From Lysobacter stagni (lineage in GTDB: Bacteria; Pseudomonadota; Gammaproteobacteria; Xanthomonadales; Xanthomonadaceae), in assembly GCF_030053425.1 (NCBI RefSeq), contig NZ_JASGBI010000001.1, positions 409,001-473,000 of the forward strand: DNA of 64,000 nucleotides, in the 5' to 3' direction. Within the stretch, counting starts at the first letter, position 1; each line of letters opens with the position of its first letter. Below are positions 26,987 through 35,819 of the stretch, piece after piece. Position numbers and translations under genes: made by a program. The notes beneath the pieces are model-generated. The model ran no database searches. It was not told the DNA's origin and was given only the letters and a program-made list of their open reading frames with translations.

Positions 26987-27354
26987 CGACGAGCACCGAC
27001 AAGCTTCGCAACATCGGACCCAAGTCCGCCGCCTGGCTCCGCCAGGTCGGGCTTCGCACCCGCGAAGACCTCGCCGCGGCCGGCACGGTCGAGGCCTTCA
27101 TGCGCGTCAAACGCGCCGGCTTCAAGCCCACCCTCAACCTGCTGTACGCCATCGAAGGCGCGCTGCAGGACTGCCATTGGCAGGAGATCTCCGAAGCACG
27201 CCGCGGCGAACTGATCGCCGCCGCTGAAGCCGCCATCGCCCTGCTGCCCCCGCCGCGCTACAAGCCCGCGGCCGCGCCTGTCACCACGACGCAGATGGGC
27301 GAAGACACGATGGCCATGCCCACGCTGTTCGACGAGCCCGCCGAACGCGAGTGA
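26983..27354 (+). CDS. TfoX C-terminal domain protein
   Basis: The product has 123 residues. Residues about 5-80 match the stand-alone TfoX C-terminal domain, a helix-hairpin-helix-like fold: LRNIGPKSAAWLRQVGLRTR, FMRVKRAGFKPTLNLLYAIE, then QDCHWQEI. The N-terminal half of Sxy/TfoX, which activates competence genes with CRP, is missing, so this is not a full competence regulator. The tail is low-complexity and Pro/Ala-rich. Its start overlaps the msrC stop (ATGA). Its function is unknown. Confidence 0.85.
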   Translation: MTTSTDKLRNIGPKSAAWLRQVGLRTREDLAAAGTVEAFMRVKRAGFKPTLNLLYAIEGALQDCHWQEISEARRGELIAAAEAAIALLPPPRYKPAAAPVTTTQMGEDTMAMPTLFDEPAERE

Positions 27355-27407
27355 CACCCTGAGCGGCCGCACGTCGCCGCCGACCGACCGATCGCGTAGA
27401 CTGCGCG

Positions 27408-27612
27408 CGCCAGCAGGTGACCCCGAGGCATGACGCCAACGGGTTGAAACGGGAAGCCGGTGACGCCACGCATTCGCGCGGCCATTCCGGCGCTGCCCCC
27501 GCAACGGTAAGCGAGATCAGGCACGGCACACCGCCACTGTGCGATTGCATGGGAAGGCGCCGCGCCCGAGGGAAACCTCCACTCGCAAGCCCGGAGACCG
27601 GCCTGCAGGCAA
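27408..27612 (+). ncRNA. Cobalamin (B12) riboswitch
   Basis: The order and sequence of the conserved boxes are clear: an AAACGGGAAGCCGGTG segment, then GCTGCCCCCGCAACGGTAAG (the B12 core), GCCACTGTG, GGGAAGGCGCCGCG, and a closing AAGCCCGGAGACCGGCCTGC. It lies 150 bases before the BtuB-like receptor start, the standard target. Binding of adenosylcobalamin should reduce expression of the receptor. Exact ends are approximate. Confidence 0.93.
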
Positions 27613-27759
27613 GGGTCGTCACGGCCCGACACTGGTTGCGATGCGGAGGGCGTCGCGGCGGCGTTGCCGGCGCGCATTCCGTCCCCGTCACGCAGCCCGG
27701 TTCTCTCCACGACTTTCCGTCATGCCGACGCGGCACGTCCGCGCGCTGGAGAACCCACG

Positions 27760-29631
27760 ATGTCCCTGCGTTGTTCCGCCCCGATCCACGCCCTCGCGCT
27801 TGCCTGTTCGCTCGCGCTGCCGTCCCTCGTCCACGCGCAGGCGCCCGCCACCGACCTCGACGAGGTGGTGGTCACGGCCAATCGCACGGCTGTCAGCGTC
27901 AATGACGCGCTGACGCCGGTGGAGGTGATCGACGCCGAAGCGATCCGTCGCAGCCAGGCGCGCTCGCTGCCGGAACTGCTGCAGGGCCGCGCCGGCATTT
28001 CGATGTCCAACCAGGGCGGACAGGGCAAGCTGACCACGCTGTTCCTGCGCGGCGCCGAATCCGACCACGTGCTGGTGCTGGTCGACGGCATCCGCATCGG
28101 TTCCTCGACCTCGGGCCTGGCCTCGTTCCAGGACCTGCCGGTGGAGATGATCGATCGCGTGGAAATCGTGCGCGGCCCGCGCGCCAGCCTGTACGGCAGC
28201 GACGCCATCGGCGGCGTCATCCAGGTGTTCACGCGCCGGGACCGCGGCGGCTTCGTGCCGCGCGTGCGCGTGGAAGGCGGCAGCAACGACAGCTTCGGCT
28301 ACGGCATGGGCTTCGGCGGTGCGAACGAACGCGCTTGGTACGGCGCCGACTACCAGCACAGCCGCACCAGCGGCATCAACGCCTGCAACGGCTACTTCGA
28401 TCCGGACACATTCGACGGCGCGGGCTGCTTCATCCTGCCCGACTCGCAACCCGACCGCGACGGCTACACCAAGGACGCGTTGTCGTTGCGCGGTGGCGTG
28501 ACGATCAACGAACAATGGACGCTTGAAGGCCACGCGCTGCGCAACGAAGGCGACAACGAATACGACGGCGACTTCGCCGACCGTTCCGAGACGGTGCAGC
28601 AGGTCATTGGCGGCAAGCTGCGCTGGCGTCCGAGCGAGCGCGTTGACCTGCACCTCACCGCGGGCCGCAACGTCGATGCCTCCGACAATTTCCTTGGCGA
28701 TGCATTCGTCGACTTCTTCAGCACCGACCGCGATAGCGCCACGCTGCAGGGCGATTTCGGCCTGGCCAGCGGCCAGCTGCTGACGCTGGGGCTGGACTGG
28801 CTGCGCGACAGCGTGGACGCCACCACGCAGTACGACGAGACCGAACGCGCCAACAAGGCCGCCTTCGTACAGTACCAGGGCCACTTCGGCGCGCAGTCGC
28901 TGGAAGCCAGCGTGCGCCGCGACGACAACGACCAGTTCGGCGGCCATACCACCGGCAGCGGCGCTTGGGGACTGACCTTCGCCGAGCACTGGCGCGTGCG
29001 TGCCGGTGTCGGCACCGCGTTCAAGGCACCGACCTTCAACGAACTGTATTTCCCGTTCTTCAGCAATCCGGATCTCGACCCGGAAGAATCGGAGACCTGG
29101 GAGCTGGGCCTGGCGTGGCTGGGCGACGGAATCACCGTCAACCTCGACACCTTCACCACCGACGTCGACGACCTGATCGCGTTCGATGCCAGCCAGAACC
29201 GTCCCAACAACGTCGACAGCGCGCGCATGCGTGGCGCCGAACTCGGCGTGCAGGCCACGGTGGAGCAATGGGACATCGCCGGCTCGGTCAGCTGGCTGGA
29301 CACCGAGAACCGCAGCGGCGTGTTCGAAGGCAACGAGCTGGCGCGTCGTGCACGCAACAGCGGGCGCATCGACATCGACCGCGCCTTCGGTGATTTCCGC
29401 GTCGGCGTCACCGCCAGCGGCGAGGGCCCGCGTTTCGACGACGTCGCCAACACGCGACGCCTCGCCGGGTACGGCACGCTGGACCTGCGCGCGGAGTACG
29501 CGCTCACCCCGGCACTGACGCTGCAGGGCCGCGTCTCCAACGTATTCGATCGCGAGTACGAGACCGTGTCGTTCTACAACCAGCCCGGCCGCGAGTGGTG
29601 GCTGACGCTGCGCTACGCGCCCGCCGACTGA
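27760..29631 (+). CDS. btuB: TonB-dependent vitamin B12 receptor
   Basis: The ATG at 27760 has a GGAG site and starts a signal peptide (ALALACSLALPSLVHA). The 623-residue product has the TonB box (LDEVVVTANR, about 32-41), the plug domain (RSLPELLQGRAGISM, LFLRGAESDHVLVLVDGIR, VEIVRGPRASLYGSDAIGG) and a 22-strand barrel ending in WWLTLRYAPAD. Size and plug match BtuB, the outer-membrane cobalamin transporter. The upstream cobalamin riboswitch supports the substrate. No btuCDF genes are in the window. Confidence 0.92.
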   Translation: MSLRCSAPIHALALACSLALPSLVHAQAPATDLDEVVVTANRTAVSVNDALTPVEVIDAEAIRRSQARSLPELLQGRAGISMSNQGGQGKLTTLFLRGAESDHVLVLVDGIRIGSSTSGLASFQDLPVEMIDRVEIVRGPRASLYGSDAIGGVIQVFTRRDRGGFVPRVRVEGGSNDSFGYGMGFGGANERAWYGADYQHSRTSGINACNGYFDPDTFDGAGCFILPDSQPDRDGYTKDALSLRGGVTINEQWTLEGHALRNEGDNEYDGDFADRSETVQQVIGGKLRWRPSERVDLHLTAGRNVDASDNFLGDAFVDFFSTDRDSATLQGDFGLASGQLLTLGLDWLRDSVDATTQYDETERANKAAFVQYQGHFGAQSLEASVRRDDNDQFGGHTTGSGAWGLTFAEHWRVRAGVGTAFKAPTFNELYFPFFSNPDLDPEESETWELGLAWLGDGITVNLDTFTTDVDDLIAFDASQNRPNNVDSARMRGAELGVQATVEQWDIAGSVSWLDTENRSGVFEGNELARRARNSGRIDIDRAFGDFRVGVTASGEGPRFDDVANTRRLAGYGTLDLRAEYALTPALTLQGRVSNVFDREYETVSFYNQPGREWWLTLRYAPAD

Positions 29632-29654
29632 AGCGGCGAGCGAGCACCACGCAT

Positions 29655-29684
29655 GAAGAAGCCCGGCGCCAGCCGGGCTTCTTC
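29655..29684. terminator. Bidirectional terminator between btuB and convergent gene
   Basis: A perfect 13-bp stem GAAGAAGCCCGGC / GCCGGGCTTCTTC with loop GCCA lies between the btuB stop and the convergent membrane-protein gene. The A/T-rich stem ends suit termination on both strands. Confidence 0.85.
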
Positions 29685-29734
29685 GTTTCGCACGCAGGCG
29701 CGGCGCATCGCGCTGGAGCCGCGCCCTCAAAGAC

Positions 29735-31567
29735 TCAACGGCGACCTAGGCGCGATCGCTCCAGCCACCACAACACGCCACTGAGCAGCAACCAGGCCAG
29801 CCACCACGGCCATCGCGCGGTGGGATGGCGCGGCGCGGCCACGTCGGACACGGTCGTCGGCGCGGACGCCATCAGGCGCATCGTCGTCGTGCGGATGTCC
29901 TCGCTCGCCAGGCCGGTGGCCTCGCTGGCGCCGCGAACGAAGAACGCCTGCGTGCGCTCACCGGAACGCAGCAGATGCCAACCCTGCGATTGCGGCCAGA
30001 ACGCCGCACAGGCACGCGTGCCCGTTGCCGGATCGCGCAGCACCGGTGCGATCGAGCCATCGGGCGCGATCACGCTGGCCGTGGCGTCGACGCCGCACAA
30101 CGCGATGCGCTGTCCCTCGCGCGCGTCGCCTGGAATGAGGAAGCGCTGTCCGGACTGCGCCCGCGCAAGCGTGGAGACCAGCGAGGACCAGAGTTCGCCG
30201 TGCAGGTCGCTGCGTCCGGCCAGCACCCAGCGATAGCTGTCGGTCACCGGCCAGACGCCGACGCGCCCACGCCCCACGGCACGCCATGAACCCAGCGCGG
30301 TGCCGTCCTGTTCGGTCGTCAGCGGCACGGCGTCGCCAGCCTGCAGACGCAGCGTCCGGCGCGTCAGCTCAGGTACGTCCTCGACCTGCGCATCGTGCGC
30401 GCGCGGCGCATCGCGCGAACCCGGACCGATGCGCGCGCGTGTCGCGTCGTCGTCGCTGATCGCCACGCGTGGACGCGCGGCCGTGGTATCGCCGCCACCG
30501 CTGCTGTCGAACCCCAGCGCCCGCAAACGGCGGCGCTCGGCATCCGACGGCGTCGCCGTCATGCGGACCAGCAGTCCCATGCCGTTACGCACCGCCTCGT
30601 CCAGCGCGGCACGCGATGTTTCGCCCAGCGCCGACCAGGCGCGCTCATCAACGATGGCCACGTCGAAGCGGGCAAGATTTCCCGCGTTCACCACCAGCGG
30701 CGCATCGCCAAGTTGCACGCCGCCGCCAGCCGTGAGTTGTGCATGCGACGGCAATCCGGCATCGCGCAGCCAGCGACGCAGGTACTTCACTTCCGGTCCG
30801 GGCGCACCGGCGAGCAGCAGGACGCGCGGCGGTGCGACCGCTTCGACCTGCAACGGCAAGGCGACCGAATCGATGGTTCGCTGGCGTGCATCGACCACGC
30901 GCACGTTGAACGCGGCCGCGCCGGGCGTGCGCACGGTGGCCGACAACGAGAAGCGGCCATCGGCCGGCAAGGCAACGCGGTCGACGCGGCGGCGCGCAGG
31001 ATCGAGCAGTTCGGCGAATCCATCGGAGACGCCCTCGGCGCGACCACTCACGCGGAACGCGGTGCCCGCGGCAGCGCGATCGGGCCCGTCGAGTTCGACC
31101 AGTCCACGCGGCAGCGGCGCCGCATCGAAGGTGAGCGCGATGCCGCTCACCGCGTCGCGATCGCGCGGCACCAGCCCCTGCCCCACCACGCGCACGCGCT
31201 GCGTGCCGGGGTGCTGGCGCAACGCGGTGGCCAGGTCGGGCACGCGCGCGACACCCGACAGCGCGGGCGCCTCAGGCAAAGCGAGCTGTGCGTCGCCGGG
31301 CACGGCCTCCATGCGCGCCGCCGTGGCACCGGCGGTCGCCACGACCAGCGTGCCCGCCTCGCCGGGCACCGTCGGCGGCCACAAGGCGAAGTACAGCAAC
31401 GCCGCGCAGACCGGTTGTGCGATCAGCAACAGCGCGACTCGCCACGCGCGCGAACGCGCAGCATGCTCCGCGCCACGCTGTCGCAACAACAGGCGCGTGC
31501 AGGCAATCGCCACCACGAGTATCAGGACCGCGATGGTCGCATTCTGCGGTGTGAGCATGGAGGTCAT
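29735..31567 (-). CDS. Membrane protein, last gene of MoxR/DUF58 operon
   Basis: I take the start at 31567, where the ATG overlaps the upstream TGA. The 610-residue product has N-terminal membrane helices (ATIAVLILVVAIACTRLLL; VALLLIAQPVCAALLYFALW), a large periplasmic part and a C-terminal helix (WPWWLAWLLLSGVLWWLERS). The middle carries a type-1 glutamine-amidotransferase-like fold (PRVLLLAGAPGPEVKYLRRW; VAIVDERAWSALGE) as seen in membrane proteins beside MoxR-BatA genes. No catalytic triad is evident. It probably assembles with the BatA-like and DUF4175-like proteins. Confidence 0.78.
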   Translation of the reverse strand: MTSMLTPQNATIAVLILVVAIACTRLLLRQRGAEHAARSRAWRVALLLIAQPVCAALLYFALWPPTVPGEAGTLVVATAGATAARMEAVPGDAQLALPEAPALSGVARVPDLATALRQHPGTQRVRVVGQGLVPRDRDAVSGIALTFDAAPLPRGLVELDGPDRAAAGTAFRVSGRAEGVSDGFAELLDPARRRVDRVALPADGRFSLSATVRTPGAAAFNVRVVDARQRTIDSVALPLQVEAVAPPRVLLLAGAPGPEVKYLRRWLRDAGLPSHAQLTAGGGVQLGDAPLVVNAGNLARFDVAIVDERAWSALGETSRAALDEAVRNGMGLLVRMTATPSDAERRRLRALGFDSSGGGDTTAARPRVAISDDDATRARIGPGSRDAPRAHDAQVEDVPELTRRTLRLQAGDAVPLTTEQDGTALGSWRAVGRGRVGVWPVTDSYRWVLAGRSDLHGELWSSLVSTLARAQSGQRFLIPGDAREGQRIALCGVDATASVIAPDGSIAPVLRDPATGTRACAAFWPQSQGWHLLRSGERTQAFFVRGASEATGLASEDIRTTTMRLMASAPTTVSDVAAPRHPTARWPWWLAWLLLSGVLWWLERSRLGRR

Positions 31568-33738
31568 CGCGCCGACTCCCCGCGCAGCGCATCCAGGTAG
31601 CGACGACCACTCGCATCGCCATCGTCGCGCCGCGGCACGGACGTCGCCGGTCGCGGAAGCAGCGGCCACAGCTGGGCGCGCAGGTCGTCACGGCAACGCG
31701 CGCATTGCGGGTCGGCGCGCAGTGCTTCAACCGCGGCGATGAATGACAGGGGATCGGCGATGCGGGACTCGTTGGCGCGCAGCCAGCGTTCCAGAGCAGG
31801 GAAATCGACCGGGGGTTGCGCGGTCGTCGACGGCGAATCGTCCAGCGCGCGCCACAGCGCGGACAGCGTGGGGTCCGGCGCGGTCGCCGACGCCATCACC
31901 TCGGCGCGGTTGTCGATGCCGGCACGGTCGCCGCCCATGCGCCGGCTCTCGTCGATCGGCGGCAGTTCCGGCCCCACGCGCGCCAGATAGATGCGGCTGG
32001 CCTGCTGCACTTCCTTGATCCGTGCCAACGCGCGATAGGCGTGCGGCAGCGCCTGCTTCGGATCGCCCTGGCGCAGGTGCAGTTCCGATTGCCACATCGC
32101 GTCCAGCGCGGCCTTCAGGATCGTGCGCGTCTCCGGATCGAGCAGTGTCGCTGCCTCGGCATGGTCGTGCGTGTGTCCGTATTCCTCGAGCACCGAGCCT
32201 TCCTGACCGAACGTGGCCGAGGGCGCTTCGCTCGCGACGTGATCATGGTCGTCGTGACCGGATTCCTGCGCCGTGCCGTCCTGTTCGTGGTCGCCCGTTG
32301 CCGCATTCGCATCGCTCGTCGGCGGCGGTTTCGGTGCACCCTCGGCTTCCTCGCCCAGGAACTGTCCATAGCGCAGACGCAGGATGCGCTGGTCCACGCC
32401 GATCGCGTCGCTGCGCTGGAGGAAGCGTTCGGCGGGAAGCGTTCGCTTCTCCTTCAGCAGCGCTTCGGCGTCGATGATGATCTGGCGCTGACTCCGGAAG
32501 TACGCCGGCAGTACTTTCTTGACCATGCCTTCCAGGCCGCTGGTTTCCGTGCCCAGGTCCGACGGCCAGCGCAGGATGAGACTCGCGCTGCGGACGTTCT
32601 GCGGCGACGGCGCACGGTTGTCGTTGACGTCCAGCTGCACGATCAGGTCATCGCCGGCCGCCAGCCCCAGCGCGGCCAGATCGAGTCGATGCGTGTAGCG
32701 CCGGGTGGTGGCGTTGCCGGATCCGGCGAGCGTCGCGCTGTGCTCGCGGAAGGTGATGTTCTCTCCGCTGCCCTGGGCCAGCGTGATGCGCAGGCGCGCG
32801 GACGGCGCGATGCCGTAATCGTCGCTGGCCTCGAACGCGACATTCCAGCTGCGCTGGCCGGGCGTGATCAGGCTGAGGCTTCGATCGGGTTCAAGCACCC
32901 GCACCTGTGGCGGACGGTCGGCGATGGCATCCAGGCGATGCGCCTTCGATTCGCGCAGCGGCAGCGAATCGCGCAGCTCCAGTCGATACAGCGCCGACTT
33001 CACCAGCACGTGTTCCCCGCGCCAGACATCACCGTCCCGGTGCAGCGCCACGCGACGGCCGTCGTGGAACACCAGCTCCGCGGCGGTCGGCTGCGGCGCG
33101 AAACGGTAGGCCCACTGCAGGCGCGTGCCCTGCGGCGCCTTCGCATCCAGCGTGGGTTCGTCGCGCGCGGCCTGGCGCGTGTATGCGGGCGGCGTGACGT
33201 GCAGTTGTTGATCGAGCACGCGCGTGTGCGTGGGCCGTGCCACTTCACCGGTGACCTGGGCGACCACGTCTTCGAACGCCGCACGCGGTCGCACCGGCCA
33301 CAACACGATGGCCGCGATGGCCAGCGCACCGAGCACTGTGCCGATGACGTGCGGCCGCGTGGACCACGCCGGACGAAGATCGGGCGCGGGCGATTCCTCC
33401 AGGCGCTCAACCAGGCGGGCGCGCTGCAGGCGCTCCAGTCCGCTGAGTTTCGCGTCGGGAGCAAAGAGGAGGTCCGCGCTGTCGTCCAGATCGCGACGGC
33501 GGCGATCGAGTTCACGCACCAGCCACGCCGTATCGAGCGCACTCGATGCGCGAAGCGCCCATGCGCTGGCGACGACAGTGCACACCAGCAGGACCACGAC
33601 GGCGGTCGGCACGCCGGAGATCCGCCACGCCAGTGCCGTGGCGACGACCACCCAAGGCAACGCGCGCAGCGCAGTATCGGCACCGAGACGGAAGCGCGCG
33701 CCCGCAAGGCGTCGGTTCAGTGCGGCAATCACGTTCAC
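31564..33738 (-). CDS. DUF4175-like membrane protein with His/Asp-rich stretch
   Basis: The start is a GTG at 33738 that overlaps the preceding TGA (GTGA), giving 724 residues (MNVIAALNRRLAGARFRLGA). Two membrane helices lie near the N-terminus and one near residue 135 (VIGTVLGALAIAAIVLWPV). A large periplasmic beta-rich domain follows (ASDDYGIAPSARLRITLAQG). Around residues 490-525 there is an acidic, His-rich stretch with HDDHDH and HTHDH that could bind metal. The C-terminal part is helical. It resembles DUF4175 proteins found with MoxR operons. The function is not known. Confidence 0.78.
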   Translation of the reverse strand: MNVIAALNRRLAGARFRLGADTALRALPWVVVATALAWRISGVPTAVVVLLVCTVVASAWALRASSALDTAWLVRELDRRRRDLDDSADLLFAPDAKLSGLERLQRARLVERLEESPAPDLRPAWSTRPHVIGTVLGALAIAAIVLWPVRPRAAFEDVVAQVTGEVARPTHTRVLDQQLHVTPPAYTRQAARDEPTLDAKAPQGTRLQWAYRFAPQPTAAELVFHDGRRVALHRDGDVWRGEHVLVKSALYRLELRDSLPLRESKAHRLDAIADRPPQVRVLEPDRSLSLITPGQRSWNVAFEASDDYGIAPSARLRITLAQGSGENITFREHSATLAGSGNATTRRYTHRLDLAALGLAAGDDLIVQLDVNDNRAPSPQNVRSASLILRWPSDLGTETSGLEGMVKKVLPAYFRSQRQIIIDAEALLKEKRTLPAERFLQRSDAIGVDQRILRLRYGQFLGEEAEGAPKPPPTSDANAATGDHEQDGTAQESGHDDHDHVASEAPSATFGQEGSVLEEYGHTHDHAEAATLLDPETRTILKAALDAMWQSELHLRQGDPKQALPHAYRALARIKEVQQASRIYLARVGPELPPIDESRRMGGDRAGIDNRAEVMASATAPDPTLSALWRALDDSPSTTAQPPVDFPALERWLRANESRIADPLSFIAAVEALRADPQCARCRDDLRAQLWPLLPRPATSVPRRDDGDASGRRYLDALRGESAR

Positions 33739-34901
33739 GGCGCCACCGCCCGTCGCGATGCGGTCGCGAGCCAGCGTTCCACCGCGAACACCAGGACGAT
33801 CAACAGGATCAGCCACGGCTGCAGATCACGCGGTGGCGGTGCGTAGACGGCGCTACCCGTGACCGGCGCGTGCGTTGCCGACGCGACCCGCGCCGGTGCG
33901 GTCGACGGAGGCGCGAACAGCGCGCGCAGGTGTTGTGGGAAACCGGGGTCGAGCAGTTCCGGCATCGCCTCCGGAACCATGGCGCCCCGCAGGCGCATCA
34001 CGCGTCCCCGACCGTAGGCGGCGCCCTCGACCAACGCGACACCGATGTCGTTGCGCCACAGGGGCGCCATCGCCGGCGCATCGGGCAGGCGCGCCTGCGT
34101 GTCGATCAATGCCACGCCGCCTTCGCGTATCCAGTCGCGCACGGCGGCCGGCACGTCGCCGGGCACCAGCCAGACCAGCTGGCGTGCGTCATGCGGCAGG
34201 GGCGTGGTGTGCGGGGCGATGTCGAACGCGGTCGCCGGCGCGTCTGCGGGTCGCCATGCGACGAACGCGGCGCGCAGATACCTCGGCGATGCTTCACGCT
34301 CCGGCGCGTGACGGACGATCGGTGCGGACACGGCTGCGACGGGCGCTGGCGAAACGTTCGCTGCGCGCGATGGCAACACGTGCCAGTCGACCTTGCGCGC
34401 CAGCATGATGCGCTGCGCATCCATGCTGTCCAGCTGCGACGGCACGAACACGGTCACCGGCACGTCGATCGGCAGGCTCGCATCCAGCTCGCGAAGCAGA
34501 CTGGAGACGGACGCCGTCGATGCAGGTGCTTGGGCGGTCAGTTCCGGAAAACCCGGCGCCAGCCAATGCCAGCGCGCGTTCGCCACCTTCAGCGCGGCAC
34601 GCGCCTGCGAGGCATCCGCACCGGGCGCGACCGCCACGTAGGGTGCGTGGCTCTGGCTGCCGAACAGCACCGGCCGCGCCAGCAACAGGGCGAACAGCAC
34701 CAGCAGCAGAAGGCGCACCAGCAGCAGCGGCCATTCGTCGAAGCGGATGCGATGGCGCGGCTTGGGCTTCTGGCGCAGCCAGCGCAATGCGGCGAATTCA
34801 GTCGGCCGTTGTTCGCTGCGTCGCGCCAGATGGATCAGCAGCGGCAACAGCAGTGCGGCAAGTGCGGCCAGCGCGGCCGGAATCAGGAAGGCCAGGCTCA
34901 C
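33735..34901 (-). CDS. BatA-type N-terminal membrane-domain protein
   Basis: The product has 388 residues and starts at a GTG (34901) overlapping the DUF58 stop. The N-terminus is the BatA membrane domain: FLIPAALAALAALLLPLLIH, then RRSEQRPTEFAALRWLR and a second helix (LLLVRLLLLVLFALLLARPV). A periplasmic region follows and the protein ends with another helix (PWLILLIVLVFAVERWL). The von Willebrand A domain of true BatA is absent or unrecognisable. Aerotolerance (Bat) operons have the same order of MoxR, DUF58 and BatA, which guides the call. Confidence 0.82.
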   Translation of the reverse strand: MSLAFLIPAALAALAALLLPLLIHLARRSEQRPTEFAALRWLRQKPKPRHRIRFDEWPLLLVRLLLLVLFALLLARPVLFGSQSHAPYVAVAPGADASQARAALKVANARWHWLAPGFPELTAQAPASTASVSSLLRELDASLPIDVPVTVFVPSQLDSMDAQRIMLARKVDWHVLPSRAANVSPAPVAAVSAPIVRHAPEREASPRYLRAAFVAWRPADAPATAFDIAPHTTPLPHDARQLVWLVPGDVPAAVRDWIREGGVALIDTQARLPDAPAMAPLWRNDIGVALVEGAAYGRGRVMRLRGAMVPEAMPELLDPGFPQHLRALFAPPSTAPARVASATHAPVTGSAVYAPPPRDLQPWLILLIVLVFAVERWLATASRRAVAP

Positions 34902-35809
34902 GCGTACTCCGCGGCATCACGCGAACCGAACAGCCGTCGCAGCGGCAGGTCCAGCGGCTGGTCGAGGACGTACTCGGCATGGCGGATGCCGCTGGCATCC
35001 AGACGTGCATCGAGTTCGCGACGCGCCTGCGCGAAGCGGGCGACGAACTCGGCGCGCATCGCGGCGCCGTCGCCCAGCAGTTCCTCACCGGTTTCCGGAT
35101 CATGGAAGCGATGTCCACCCTGGAACGGGAAGTCGCGTTCCTCGGCAGTGAGGATGCGGATCGTCAGCGCCTCGCGTCGCGCGGCCGCCAGGCGCGTCAT
35201 GACGTCCACCGCGCCTACGTCGAATCCGTCGCTGAGCAGCACCACCAGATCGCCCGCACCGATGCGTTCCCACAACGGACGCAGTTGCTCCGGCGCCGGC
35301 CAGCTTCCGCGCGCCTTCAGGCCGTGCAGCTCCAGCAGGAAACGGTCGCGCTGGCGCGCACCCGCGCCTGGCGCGAGCAGTCGCACGCCGTCGTCGCGCA
35401 AGGCCACCAGGCCGAAGCGGTCGCCCTGACGGAGCGCGAGTTCGGCGATGCAGGCGGCCAGTCCCTTCGCCGCGGCGAGGCGCGACCAGCCGGGACGCGC
35501 CGCATCCTCCTGCGCCATCGATGCGCTCGCATCGATCAGCAGCCATACCGCCAGCGGGCTTTCGCGTTCGGCTTCGCGCACGAAGAAGCGGTCCGAGCGC
35601 GCGTAGAGCTTCCAGTCGATCTGGCGCAGTTCATCGCCCGGTTCGTACGCGCGGTACTGCGCGAACTCCAGGCCGGCACCGCGACTGCGGCTGTGATGCA
35701 GGCCAAGCCCCTGCAGCCCGACCGCGCGGCGCGAGGTCAGGCGCAGGTCCTTCAACCGCGCGCGTACCTGCGGCGGAATGAAGTCGGCGATGGAGGCCGG
35801 CGTCGTCAC
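34898..35809 (-). CDS. DUF58 domain protein (vWA-like, MoxR partner)
   Basis: I place the start at the GTG at 35809 (VTTPASIADFIPPQV), ten bases after the MoxR stop; a second GTG lies at 35824. The 303-residue product has the DUF58 signature (HHSRSRGAGLEFAQYRAYEP, then GDELRQIDWKLYARSDRFFV) and a vWA-like core with a MIDAS-type DASASM and SDGFDVG. DUF58 proteins form pairs with MoxR AAA ATPases, which are thought to mature or insert cofactors or to remodel membrane complexes. It is soluble, and lies between MoxR and the membrane proteins. Confidence 0.88.
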   Translation of the reverse strand: MTTPASIADFIPPQVRARLKDLRLTSRRAVGLQGLGLHHSRSRGAGLEFAQYRAYEPGDELRQIDWKLYARSDRFFVREAERESPLAVWLLIDASASMAQEDAARPGWSRLAAAKGLAACIAELALRQGDRFGLVALRDDGVRLLAPGAGARQRDRFLLELHGLKARGSWPAPEQLRPLWERIGAGDLVVLLSDGFDVGAVDVMTRLAAARREALTIRILTAEERDFPFQGGHRFHDPETGEELLGDGAAMRAEFVARFAQARRELDARLDASGIRHAEYVLDQPLDLPLRRLFGSRDAAEYA

Positions 35810-35819
35810 GGACGTTGGA

